Shown here one piece after another: positions 27,678 through 36,279 of a stretch of DNA of 64,000 bases (positions are counted from its first letter, which is position 1; every line of letters starts with the position of its first letter). Source of the DNA: Calothrix sp. NIES-3974 (lineage in GTDB: Bacteria; Cyanobacteriota; Cyanobacteriia; Cyanobacteriales; Nostocaceae); contig NZ_AP018254.1 of assembly GCF_002368395.1 (NCBI RefSeq), positions 5,828,001 through 5,892,000 of the forward strand. Direction: 5' to 3'. Both the position numbers and the translations under genes were made by a program. Under the pieces are notes generated by a model, which did not search any database, was not told where the DNA came from, and was given only the letters and a program-made list of their open reading frames with translations.

Positions 27678-28028
27678 GGAGTTAGAGAATACTAAGCATC
27701 TAAAATTATTATAGACAAAGTGGGCTGGGTTTCTGTTGGGTTAACCAATTGAAACAAGAATGCGACGGCTGGATTTTGTTGGTAGAGATGAATGAATTTT
27801 GTTGGTAAAGACGTAATATATCAATTTTAAATTTTGTTGGTAGAGGCGTAATATATTACGTGTAGAGACGTAATATATTACGTCTCAGCTAAGATGTAAG
27901 TACATAACGTATATACACCATATTGATGAATTCCCAAGCTGGAGAAGTCTCGATGTTGGGTTGGGAGAGAAATTCCCTTAAGGATGCGATCGCAGTTGAT
28001 GCCATGTTGAATTTGGAATTGGGGATTG
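27678..28028. repeat. Intergenic region with direct and palindromic repeats
   Basis: 351 bases. Three degenerate direct repeats of 'attttgttggtagagacgtaat' lie at about 27773-27860, ending in a perfect palindrome GAGACGTAATATATTACGTCTC-type element (27865-27886). It lies between two minus-strand genes and may be a terminator for the SLH protein or part of the UPF0182 promoter. Confidence 0.6.
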
Positions 28029-30113
28029 TCAAGACTTGTTAACAATATATGGGGATGCGATCGCCCGAATACGTCCTGTTGTCACCATTGCTTGATATAC
28101 AAAGGCTGCTACTTCGCCCCTGGTTGCTGGTTTTTGGGGTAAAAGTTGGTTGGGATGGGGATAATTCACCACCAAACGATGGTGGGTGGCAGTGGCGATC
28201 GCGGTGTGGGTGTTTTGGGGTACACTTTGGATATCTTTGTAAATGCTAGCAAGATTGGTCGCTGGTTGGGGGGGTAAGGATAATCCGCTCACCAGGGAAA
28301 CAATTACTTGCAGACGTTGGACATGTTGTTCGGGTCGGAAAGTGCGATCGCTAAATCCACTCACAAATCCTCCTGCGGTGGCTTTAAGAATTGCATCATG
28401 TGCCCAAAACTTCTTCGGTACGTCTACAAATTGGCTGGGATTGCGTTTCGGTGCAGGATTAAAGGCGTTGGTAATTAGGACTGCATATTCTGCACGGTTC
28501 ATGGGTTGATCGGGTTTAAAACTGCCGTCGGCAAACCCATTAATCAATTTGAGACTGGCTAATCCCCGGATAAATGGTTCAGCCCAATGACCTGGCAAAT
28601 CACTAAAGGTGGGTAGTTGGGTATTTGGTAAAACAATGTAGGGTGAACGAATAGCCGGAACTAAACCCCGAACCACCAAAGTTTGATAGACAATCGCTGC
28701 GATTTCCCCCCTGGTAATATCCCTTAAAGGTTCCAATACATCCCAATCGGGATAGTTGACAACTAACATGTTTTGTGTAGCGGTTGCCACTGCCCCCACT
28801 GCATAACTGGGAATTTGGGCGCGATCGCGATACATTGATAATAAATTTGCGTCTCCGGCTGTCAATTTTAAACCATTCACGAGGGAAACCAGGGCTTGAA
28901 CTTTGGTTAGGGCTTGTTGGGGACGAAACGTACCATCGGGGAATCCACCCAAAAATCCGGCAGATGCAGCCGCATTAATTACCCCCGCAGCCCAAAACTG
29001 TTGGGGGACATCGGAGAATCGATTGGCGTTGATTGCTGGTAATTTAAAAATTCTCGCCACCAAAGCCGCATATTCAGCCCGACTAATCCGATTTTCCGGT
29101 TGAAAACCCCCATCGGGAAAACCACTAATTAAATCTTGGGATGCCAAACCCTCAATAAACTCCCTAGCCCAATGACCACCAATATCCGTAAATACTCCTC
29201 CTTTCTGGAATTGGGGGTTTAACTCCACCGTCGCTGCTCGAAACTCAATTGTCCCCTTCACATGCGCCGGATTCAGATTATTACCAACGGAAATTACCGG
29301 ATATTTCGTATTATTAAAAACATCAAAATTTTGATTATCACTAAACCGATTAGCCGCCGGGTCATGGATATGACCGAAATCTGGTATTCCATTCCCATTG
29401 ATCAACAACCCACCATCGGTATTTTGACTAACAATATTACCCCGCAGAACTGCACGAGAATCCTTCGCTAAGGCGATCGCCACTTTATTCTCTGTAATTT
29501 GATTATTCACAATCATTGGCGCACCATTATCCGTCACCGCCAACCCCAGGGGATTTTTACGGATTAAATTGCCAATACACTCCCCCTTACTGTTATTCGC
29601 AAACACCAACCCCCCCGAACCATTGCGAGCGATCGCATTATCACGAATCACAGGTTTAGCATTCCCGGTGACAAAAATCCCTTCCCGACCACAATTCGTA
29701 AATGTGTTATTGGCAATCACCGGCATCGTCGATTCAATCCACACACCCGTCCCCTTTGGTGTATGATTAGTAACAGTTACCCCCAACAAATAGGCATCAT
29801 CCAGCAACAACAAAGTAATATTCTGGACACCAAACGTCAAACTTTGATAATTACCGCCACCATCAATCACAATACCTAAACCCCGATTTGCCTCATTTCC
29901 CACCACAGTTACCCCCTCTGGGATAACCAAAGGAAATTTTTCCCCATTGGCCGCATTATAGCTACCAGGGGCAAGACGAATAATCGCCGGAGTCGAAGTT
30001 ACTTTCAGAGCGCGGGAGAGACTTTTCAACGGCGCACCCCGCATTCCCGTATTCGCATCATTTCCAGTCACGGGATTGACATAGAGAGTCGCAACAAGGG
30101 TAGAGTTCACCAT
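28029..30113 (-). CDS. DUF1565 / right-handed beta-helix protein with six SLH modules
   Basis: 694 residues. Residues about 8-290 form a DUF1565/parallel beta-helix: LYVNPVTGNDANTG, then repeated 'N.....N...G' coils such as VIANNTFTNCGREGIFV and VIRDNAIARNGSGGLVF. Then come two triplets of SLH modules (about 305-480 and 500-690), each beginning F(T/S)D(I/L).GHWA and ending in a related 'R.RAI.SPYIV' tail. The second triplet is clearly an internal duplication of the first. SLH modules bind peptidoglycan-linked polymers and the beta-helix is often a polysaccharide-binding or lyase-like fold. No classical signal peptide is visible at the ATG (MVNSTLVATLYVN), which is odd for a surface protein. 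The upstream DNA is an unusual inverted-repeat region. Confidence 0.85.
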   Translation of the reverse strand: MVNSTLVATLYVNPVTGNDANTGMRGAPLKSLSRALKVTSTPAIIRLAPGSYNAANGEKFPLVIPEGVTVVGNEANRGLGIVIDGGGNYQSLTFGVQNITLLLLDDAYLLGVTVTNHTPKGTGVWIESTMPVIANNTFTNCGREGIFVTGNAKPVIRDNAIARNGSGGLVFANNSKGECIGNLIRKNPLGLAVTDNGAPMIVNNQITENKVAIALAKDSRAVLRGNIVSQNTDGGLLINGNGIPDFGHIHDPAANRFSDNQNFDVFNNTKYPVISVGNNLNPAHVKGTIEFRAATVELNPQFQKGGVFTDIGGHWAREFIEGLASQDLISGFPDGGFQPENRISRAEYAALVARIFKLPAINANRFSDVPQQFWAAGVINAAASAGFLGGFPDGTFRPQQALTKVQALVSLVNGLKLTAGDANLLSMYRDRAQIPSYAVGAVATATQNMLVVNYPDWDVLEPLRDITRGEIAAIVYQTLVVRGLVPAIRSPYIVLPNTQLPTFSDLPGHWAEPFIRGLASLKLINGFADGSFKPDQPMNRAEYAVLITNAFNPAPKRNPSQFVDVPKKFWAHDAILKATAGGFVSGFSDRTFRPEQHVQRLQVIVSLVSGLSLPPQPATNLASIYKDIQSVPQNTHTAIATATHHRLVVNYPHPNQLLPQKPATRGEVAAFVYQAMVTTGRIRAIASPYIVNKS

Positions 30114-30160
30114 TGGCTGTCGTCATGCAAGAAATGTTTAAATTATGACAGAATAAGGGG

Positions 30161-30238
30161 ATTTTGGATTTTGGATTTTGCGGAAAGTTGGTGGTAGATT
30201 TATTCTTCCACCAAACTTTCCAAGACGGATTTTGGATT
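30161..30238 (+). repeat. Left arm of a 78-bp inverted repeat
   Basis: The 78 bases are the reverse complement of 30841-30918 with a single mismatch. The arm lies 47 bases upstream of the SLH protein's start, while its partner lies 12 bases upstream of the U32 gene, so both divergent genes are preceded by the same sequence in the same orientation relative to transcription. Confidence 0.9.
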
Positions 30239-30840
30239 ATTTTAAGCCTAGGGAGTAGGGAGTTGGGAATTGGGAGTGGGAATCATTTATCAAAAGTTTC
30301 AGAGATTAGGGGGTTGGAAGTTGGAATCATTTATCAAAAGTTTTCAGAGATTAGGGGGTTGGGAGTTGGGAATTGGGAGTTGGAATCATTTATCAAAAGT
30401 TTTCAGAGATTAGGGGGTTGGGAGTTGGGAATTGGGAGTTGGAATCATTTATCAAAAGTTTTCAGAGATTAGGGGGTTGGGAGTTGGAATAATTTATATT
30501 TCTTGTTTGCTTTTGTTCAAGCGACATGGGAGTGTAGAGTGGTAGGCGAGAGGCTTCTTTTTGATTCAGCTAAAATCAACATTAGGATATATGCGAAAAT
30601 ATAGCCTTTCTCATTTCCCCACAGATATGGAGTCCTGTATTTAGCTTGTAGTTGCGCTACTCTGGGTAACTTGCTTCCCGCGAAAGCGGGTGAACGCTCT
30701 TGCTATAGCGTTAAACCCAGGTTTTGAGTGAGTGAGCGATAAGCGTTGAGTTATGGGTTGTTTTCCCTACCATTCCCTACTCCCGTCACGGACTATTCCC
30801 TGGAAGTTTGAGGAATTGCTGAGAAATCCAGGCTTAGAGC
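30239..30840. repeat. Spacer between the inverted-repeat arms: tandem 59-bp repeats and dispersed elements
   Basis: It contains four copies and a partial fifth of a unit with AATCATTTATCAAAAGTTTT, starting at about 30281, 30325, 30384, 30443 and 30488 (periods 44, 59, 59, 45). A TAGCTTGTAGTTGCGCTA repeat (about 30645-30725) follows. A family 3 element lies at about 30725-30832, ending GAGAAATCCAGG. No gene; the ORF across the tandem repeat is an artefact. Confidence 0.85.
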
Positions 30841-30918
30841 AATCCAAAATCCGTCTTGGAAAGTTTGGTGGAAGAATAAATCTACCACCAACTTTCCGCA
30901 AAATCCAAAATCTAAAAT
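30841..30918 (-). repeat. Right arm of the 78-bp inverted repeat
   Basis: Reverse complement of 30161-30238, 77 of 78 bases identical (the one difference is in the CCAAAATC-type tail). It ends 12 bases before the U32 start codon and so includes the region where its ribosome binding site and promoter would lie. Confidence 0.9.
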
Positions 30919-30930
30919 CCAAAATCCAAC

Positions 30931-33462
30931 ATGCAAGCAGAAATCACCACCCCAACCCCCTCTACCACCCTCACCCGTCCGGAATTACTAGCTCCTGCTG
31001 GTAATTGGGAATGTGCTAAAGCTGCTGTTGAAAATGGAGCGGATGCCATTTACTTTGGTTTGGATCAATTTAATGCGCGAATGCGGGCAGAAAATTTTAC
31101 GGAGAAGGATTTACCGGAGTTGATGACCTATCTCCACGGCCGTGGTGTCAAGGGATATGTCACATTAAATACCCTAGTCTTTCCCCAGGAATTGCGGGAG
31201 GCGGAAAGATATCTGCGTTCAATTATCAGTGCGGGAGTCGATGCGGTCATTGTCCAGGATATCGGTATTTGTCGGTTAATTCGTCACCTTTCCCCCGACT
31301 TCCCTATCCATGCATCCACGCAAATGACGATTACCAGTGCGGTTGGTGTGGAATTTGCCCAGGAATTGGGTTGTAATTTGGTGGTGTTGGCGCGGGAATG
31401 TTCCTTAAGGGAAATTAACAAAATCCAAAGCCAAATGGCCTATCGGGGTGCATCCCTTCCTTTGGAGGTCTTTGTTCATGGGGCTTTGTGTGTGGCCTAC
31501 TCCGGACAATGTTTAACTAGTGAGGCTTTGGGTGGACGTTCTGCTAACCGGGGAGAATGCGCTCAAGCTTGTCGAATGCCCTACGAATTAGTTGTGGATG
31601 GGGAAGTGGTAGATTTGGGTGATAAAAAATACTTACTGAGTCCTCAAGATTTGGCGGGTTTAAGTGTTTTGCCGGAGTTGGTGAAGTCCGGAGTGAGTTG
31701 TTTAAAGATTGAAGGACGATTAAAAACACCGGAATATGTGGCCAATGTCACTAAGGTCTACCGTCAGGGTTTGGATCGAGTGATGGAATCTATGGAGCAG
31801 AGGGAAGTTGAAAAAGCAGATTTAGAGAATTTAGGAGATTCCACCGAAGACACTTACAAGCTGGAAATGGCTTTTTCCCGTGGTCTCTATACTGGTTGGT
31901 TTGCTGGTATTAATAATCAAGAACTGGTTCATGGAAGGTTTGGGAAAAAGCGGGGGGTCTATTTAGGTACTGTTACTCGGATTGGGAAGGAAGAAGTTGC
32001 GCTGAGGTTGGTAGCACCCCTGAAAGCGGGTGATGGGGTGGTATTTGATTGTGGACACCCGGAAGCAAAGGAAGAAGGGGGAAGGGTGTACCGGGTGGAA
32101 CATCGGGGGAAAGAAACAGTTATTAGTTTTGGAGGTGGTAGTATTAACTGGCGACGGATACACATCGGCGATCGCATTTGGAAAACCAGTGACCCGGAAT
32201 TAGATAAAAAAATCCGTCAGAGTTTTGAGGGGGATGTTCCGAAATTCCAGCGACCTCTGGATTTGGAAGTGCATGGTACAGAGGGAGAAAAATTAGTTGC
32301 GATCGCACGGGATCGGTTAGGTCATATGGCTGTGGTGGAGTCCGATATTTTGTTAGCATCTGCTCACCACAAACCGCTTACAACTGCTAAGTTAAAAGAA
32401 CAATTCGGACGCTTGGGTAATACACCGTTTCAGTTAGGTGATTTTCAGAATCATCTCCAGGGTGATGTGATTATTCCGGTGAGCGAGTTAAACCGAATAC
32501 GACGGGAATTAGTCAGCCAAATTACAACTCAACGCCAAAAACCACAACGCTTTACAATTCACGAACAAGCTAGTTTACAAGATATACTACCGCCATCAAC
32601 CCAGACCGATATTTCCCAGTCAGTTAACCTGATAGTTTTGGTTCGCAATCTCCCCCAACTCCAAGCTACCCTGAATGCAGGTATAGAAACAATTTACTGC
32701 GAATTTACAGATCCTCGCCAATATCGGGAAGCTGTACAAATGGTACGCGATCGCCAATCCCCTGACCCCAGCATTTTTGTTGCACCTCCCCGCATTACCA
32801 AACCCGGTGAAAACTGGATTCTCCACCAAGTTCGTCAATCCGATGCAGATGGATATCTAGTCAGAAATTACGACCACCTACGCTTTTTTGCAGAGGACAG
32901 ATGTATTGGTGATTTTTCCCTCAATGTTGCCAACCCCCTCACGGCTGATTATCTCAAACACCGGTTTGGCTTGGAACGATTGACCGCATCCTATGATTTA
33001 AATATTAACCAACTAGAAGATTTATTCCGAACTTCTCCCCCCCACTGGTATGAAGTGACAATCCATCAACATATGCCCATGTTCCACATGGAACACTGTG
33101 TTTTTTGTGCTTTCCTCTCCCCAGGGAAAGATTTTCGTGACTGTGGACGACCCTGTGAAAGGTATGAAGTAAAACTACGTGACCGGGTAGGTAGTGAACA
33201 TGTTCTCCATGCAGATTTAGGTTGTCGCAACACCGTATTTAACAGCACAGCCCAAACGGGAGCAGAACACTTGCAATATCTGGTGACACTGGGTTTACGG
33301 CATTTACGGATTGAATTTCTCGACGAATCCCCGACACAAGTACAGCAAGTTATTCGTAATTATCAGCAACTTATTGCCGGGGAAATTACAGGCTCGCAAG
33401 TGTGGCGGAATTTAAAGTTACACAATCAATTAGGTGTGACGCGGGGAACTGTGAGAAGCTAG
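30931..33462 (+). CDS. Peptidase U32 family protein (RlhA-like, with DUF3656)
   Basis: 843 residues. The N-terminal U32 barrel begins at RPELLAPAGNWECAKAAVENGADA. Its signature EVFVHGALCVAYSGQC is followed by four cysteines (C187, C194, C210, C214) that in E. coli RlhA ligate a [4Fe-4S] cluster. The long C-terminal part (about 420-840) carries the DUF3656-type region and a second cysteine-rich segment (HCVFCAFLSPGKDFRDCGRPC, near 730-750). E. coli RlhA hydroxylates 23S rRNA cytidine; other U32 proteins modify tRNA or ubiquinone. The protein is annotated as a collagenase-like protease in many genomes, but an RNA or metabolite hydroxylation role is more likely. It is preceded by the right arm of a 78-bp inverted repeat. 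Confidence 0.85.
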   Translation: MQAEITTPTPSTTLTRPELLAPAGNWECAKAAVENGADAIYFGLDQFNARMRAENFTEKDLPELMTYLHGRGVKGYVTLNTLVFPQELREAERYLRSIISAGVDAVIVQDIGICRLIRHLSPDFPIHASTQMTITSAVGVEFAQELGCNLVVLARECSLREINKIQSQMAYRGASLPLEVFVHGALCVAYSGQCLTSEALGGRSANRGECAQACRMPYELVVDGEVVDLGDKKYLLSPQDLAGLSVLPELVKSGVSCLKIEGRLKTPEYVANVTKVYRQGLDRVMESMEQREVEKADLENLGDSTEDTYKLEMAFSRGLYTGWFAGINNQELVHGRFGKKRGVYLGTVTRIGKEEVALRLVAPLKAGDGVVFDCGHPEAKEEGGRVYRVEHRGKETVISFGGGSINWRRIHIGDRIWKTSDPELDKKIRQSFEGDVPKFQRPLDLEVHGTEGEKLVAIARDRLGHMAVVESDILLASAHHKPLTTAKLKEQFGRLGNTPFQLGDFQNHLQGDVIIPVSELNRIRRELVSQITTQRQKPQRFTIHEQASLQDILPPSTQTDISQSVNLIVLVRNLPQLQATLNAGIETIYCEFTDPRQYREAVQMVRDRQSPDPSIFVAPPRITKPGENWILHQVRQSDADGYLVRNYDHLRFFAEDRCIGDFSLNVANPLTADYLKHRFGLERLTASYDLNINQLEDLFRTSPPHWYEVTIHQHMPMFHMEHCVFCAFLSPGKDFRDCGRPCERYEVKLRDRVGSEHVLHADLGCRNTVFNSTAQTGAEHLQYLVTLGLRHLRIEFLDESPTQVQQVIRNYQQLIAGEITGSQVWRNLKLHNQLGVTRGTVRS

Positions 33463-34300
33463 TATATTGAGTACCTAACCGGGAGCAAATGTCACCAAAA
33501 CTACCTTGTCAAGAATTTAATTTATCTGGTGACGATACTCTGGGTGGTCACCTAGTTAGGTGAGGGCTAACGCCTTCATTCACGAAAAAAGTGTCTCCCC
33601 CCTTGGACTCCCACACGGAGCATGGGAAAACCGTTACGCATCTACACTTTCAAGTCATTCCCCCCATGTCGTTTAGACACAACCAAACAAGAAAATAGTT
33701 CATTTCTACTCCCCACTTCCCTATTTACAAGCAAGGGTTAGTACTATTCCCCGTAGACACTGATGAAAAATTGCTTCTTAGATGTCATAACCTATACTTC
33801 AAATGCTGTACAATTGGTGTTTCGCTTCTGACAGGAATGTTTATTTTTACTCCTACCATCAATCTGCTGACTCAGAATGTAGCAAATATCGAATTTATTT
33901 TTATGTATACGGGATTTAATGGTAATTAAATACAGCATAGCATGTCCAATATCGGGATAAATATCAATTTTTGCCAATTTATTCATGATGTAGATTTCAT
34001 CATTATCCAGGTGATGAATTTGAGGGTATACACCCCGAATTGAAGTAAGCTAAATCCTACAAAGCTTTATCTTACAAGCTTTTTATCAATAGTCAGCCCC
34101 ATATCTAGGATGAGTAATTTGATTTTAAAAAATTCATTAGGGAAAATGTATTTACCAATACTTTTACGGATCAGTTTTGATAGTTAGACTATGAACAATT
34201 GGTGCCAAAAATAAGTGGATGTACTGATTGGTTGGTAGTAATTATCTATTAATATTTACTTACAAGAAATAAGATATAAAATCAGACATTGATATCAGTT
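33463..34300. other. Intergenic region downstream of the U32 gene
   Basis: 838 bases. The 'ccccccatgtcgtttagac ... aaacaagaaaatagtt' dispersed repeat is present at about 33655-33715, related to 12690-12775. A 64-codon minus-strand frame at 33792-33986 has no supporting motif. The rest is AT-rich without recognisable features. Confidence 0.45.
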
Positions 34301-34408
34301 ATGCAAATAATTGAGCTTCAACAGGTACGTAAAGAACTAAAATATATTCGACGGTGTGATACAAGTATCAGTCAAAATAATATTTCTTCTGAGGAGCGTA
34401 GATTGTGA
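34301..34408 (+). CDS. Small 35-residue charged helical peptide, translationally coupled
   Basis: An ATG frame of 35 codons encodes MQIIELQQVRKELKYIRR followed by CDTSISQNNISSEERRL, a charged amphipathic sequence. Its TGA stop overlaps the GTG start of the downstream membrane protein (GTGA at 34405-34408), which strongly suggests coupled translation. No family is recognised. It could instead be an upstream regulatory ORF, or the N-terminal half of a protein split from the next ORF by a frameshift. Confidence 0.5.
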   Translation: MQIIELQQVRKELKYIRRCDTSISQNNISSEERRL

Positions 34409-34680
34409 GCAAGTTGCAATTGATTGTATTAGTAAGCTATTTGTTGATGACAGGGTACTTTTTCATCAACTGGTTAAGGTTTAGCTTGCGTCACCCTCCA
34501 TCTTCTCCAGAAGATAACTTTCTTTCATTCGTGATGTTTTGTATCATAGTAGTGTTTTGGCCCCTAGTTCTTCCCTTCTCCCTCATCAAAATGTGCCTAA
34601 CAAGGGAGATAGAATTAGGGACGGTATTTCCGGCGATCGCAGTAATTATTGCGGTGAGTCTGTCTTACTATCTTAGTTAA
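34405..34680 (+). CDS. Small membrane protein, unknown function
   Basis: 91 residues from a GTG start, with three hydrophobic segments (about 4-22, 40-60 and 72-90) and a short polar loop (RFSLRHPPSSPEDNF). GAGGAG lies about 10 bases upstream of the GTG. The frame overlaps the preceding 35-codon ORF by four bases. I do not recognise the family. Confidence 0.6.
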   Translation: MSKLQLIVLVSYLLMTGYFFINWLRFSLRHPPSSPEDNFLSFVMFCIIVVFWPLVLPFSLIKMCLTREIELGTVFPAIAVIIAVSLSYYLS

Positions 34681-34935
34681 CGCCAGATTAACTGAAGATT
34701 ATGGAAGCCTTCAGACACTTGATATAGGTATTTTGGCTCAAAATCACCTCTGTTTGAACAACTTAAAACTGCTCCATTTAGTCAAACTTTGTATTTTCTT
34801 GTTGTCAAACCCGCGACTCTTCGTCTTCTCCTTGCTCACAATTTTCCTTTTATATAGTCAAATATTTAAATCAGGGATGTAACAAACTAATGGAGACTTT
34901 CAGAGGAAAATATTTCCTCTGGAATTATTTTTGCA

Positions 34936-36231
34936 TTAACAGGGCTTAACGACAACAGCTCCATAGGCATTAGTGCTTAAATACTTTCTCGCAGCCAAAC
35001 GGAGATGCTCTTGATCAACCCGTTGGATATGGAGTGGATAATCAAAAGCTGGTTGTAAATTCCCCACCAATGATTGATAATAGCCATACAGACCAGCGCG
35101 ATCGCTTGGTGTTTCATTACCAAAAACAAAGCGGTTAGCAACCCGTTTACGGATACGCTCGATTTCTGAGATATTCACTAATTCAGTTTGCAAATGGTGA
35201 ATATGTTCAATAATTGCTGCTTCCACCGCTTCGAGATTTTCCACCGGACAATGGACAGAAATGTAAAATAAACCCTGTACCCGGTGACTCAGATTACTCA
35301 CAGAAATAGAAGAAACTAACCCCCTTTCTTCCCGTAAATCCCTCACTAATCTAGATGTTCTGCCATGAGATAGAACTGCTGCGAGAATATCCAATTCATA
35401 GGTATCATGTAAATCTTGTAACCCCGGTACACGCCACAACATGACCAATCGCGCTTGTTGCAGAGTTGCATCGGTATATTCACAGCGAGTAATACTGGTA
35501 AAAGGTAGTTCCTTCTCCAAATCAGAGGATGAACCAGGGAAAAATCTAGGAGGGAAAGAAAGATTACCTTGACTTGATTGATCAACCCCCAAAGCCACAA
35601 TTTCGATCAACTCATCCACAGGTAAATTACCCACAGCAACAGCAGTCATTGACCGTGGTTGATACCAACTACGATGGAAATCCCGCATTTGTTGGGGTTG
35701 CATATCTTCAATCACAAACTCCGGACCAAGGACGGGACGACGATAGGGTAGGGACTCAAAACCAACTTCCATTGCTCGTTGATATATTCTCCGTCGCGGA
35801 TTATCCTCACAACGGCGAATTTCTTCTAGGACTACCAACTTTTCCCGTTCAAAAGCATCATCGGGAATACTGGGGTTTAACACAACTTCAATTTGTAAGG
35901 GAGCCAACTCGGCAAAATCCTTGGGGGCGGTGGTAATGTAATAGTGGGTGTAATCCTGACTAGTTGCTGCATTAGTCACCGCACCTCGTTCCTCCACTAA
36001 TCGCTCAAACTCTCCAGCAGGGAGTCTGTCTGTACCTTTAAACACCATGTGTTCGAGAAAATGAGCCATGCCATTAATTGCATCCGACTCAATATAGCTA
36101 CCAACATTGAGCCATAGATTCAGATTAATTGCCTCAATAGGCATTTGTTCCGCAATAATTGTTAATCCATTCGGCAAAACGCTGATGGTCGGTGCGTTGA
36201 GACGAGGTTGAGTAGTAAGCGTAGAAGTCAT
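34936..36231 (-). CDS. M16 family zinc peptidase
   Basis: 431-residue inverzincin (pitrilysin/processing peptidase type). The zinc-binding H57-F-L-E60-H61 motif (AHFLEHMVFKGT) is intact, and the downstream glutamate lies in VVLEEIRRCED. The C-terminal R/Y motif region (SDRAGLYGYYQSL) is also present. No signal peptide, so it is probably cytoplasmic. It is a paralogue of the enzyme at 41351-42595. It is divergently transcribed from the acyl-CoA dehydrogenase-cyclase fusion gene. Its substrate peptide is unknown. Confidence 0.88.
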   Translation of the reverse strand: MTSTLTTQPRLNAPTISVLPNGLTIIAEQMPIEAINLNLWLNVGSYIESDAINGMAHFLEHMVFKGTDRLPAGEFERLVEERGAVTNAATSQDYTHYYITTAPKDFAELAPLQIEVVLNPSIPDDAFEREKLVVLEEIRRCEDNPRRRIYQRAMEVGFESLPYRRPVLGPEFVIEDMQPQQMRDFHRSWYQPRSMTAVAVGNLPVDELIEIVALGVDQSSQGNLSFPPRFFPGSSSDLEKELPFTSITRCEYTDATLQQARLVMLWRVPGLQDLHDTYELDILAAVLSHGRTSRLVRDLREERGLVSSISVSNLSHRVQGLFYISVHCPVENLEAVEAAIIEHIHHLQTELVNISEIERIRKRVANRFVFGNETPSDRAGLYGYYQSLVGNLQPAFDYPLHIQRVDQEHLRLAARKYLSTNAYGAVVVKPC

Positions 36232-36279
36232 TGGTTATTTATACGGGTTTATCTTTCTCTATCTTACCGATTCACCGGA

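Noticed and set aside
30164-30472. 102-residue ORF
   Set aside because: It translates the 59-bp tandem repeat and its low-complexity product repeats with it; no coding signature.
30281-30492. CRISPR array
   Set aside because: The repeats are contiguous 59-base tandem units with no unique spacers, and no cas gene is in the window.
33792-33986. 64-residue minus-strand ORF
   Set aside because: Isolated, no motif or ribosome binding site, composition like the surrounding AT-rich DNA; cannot be supported.
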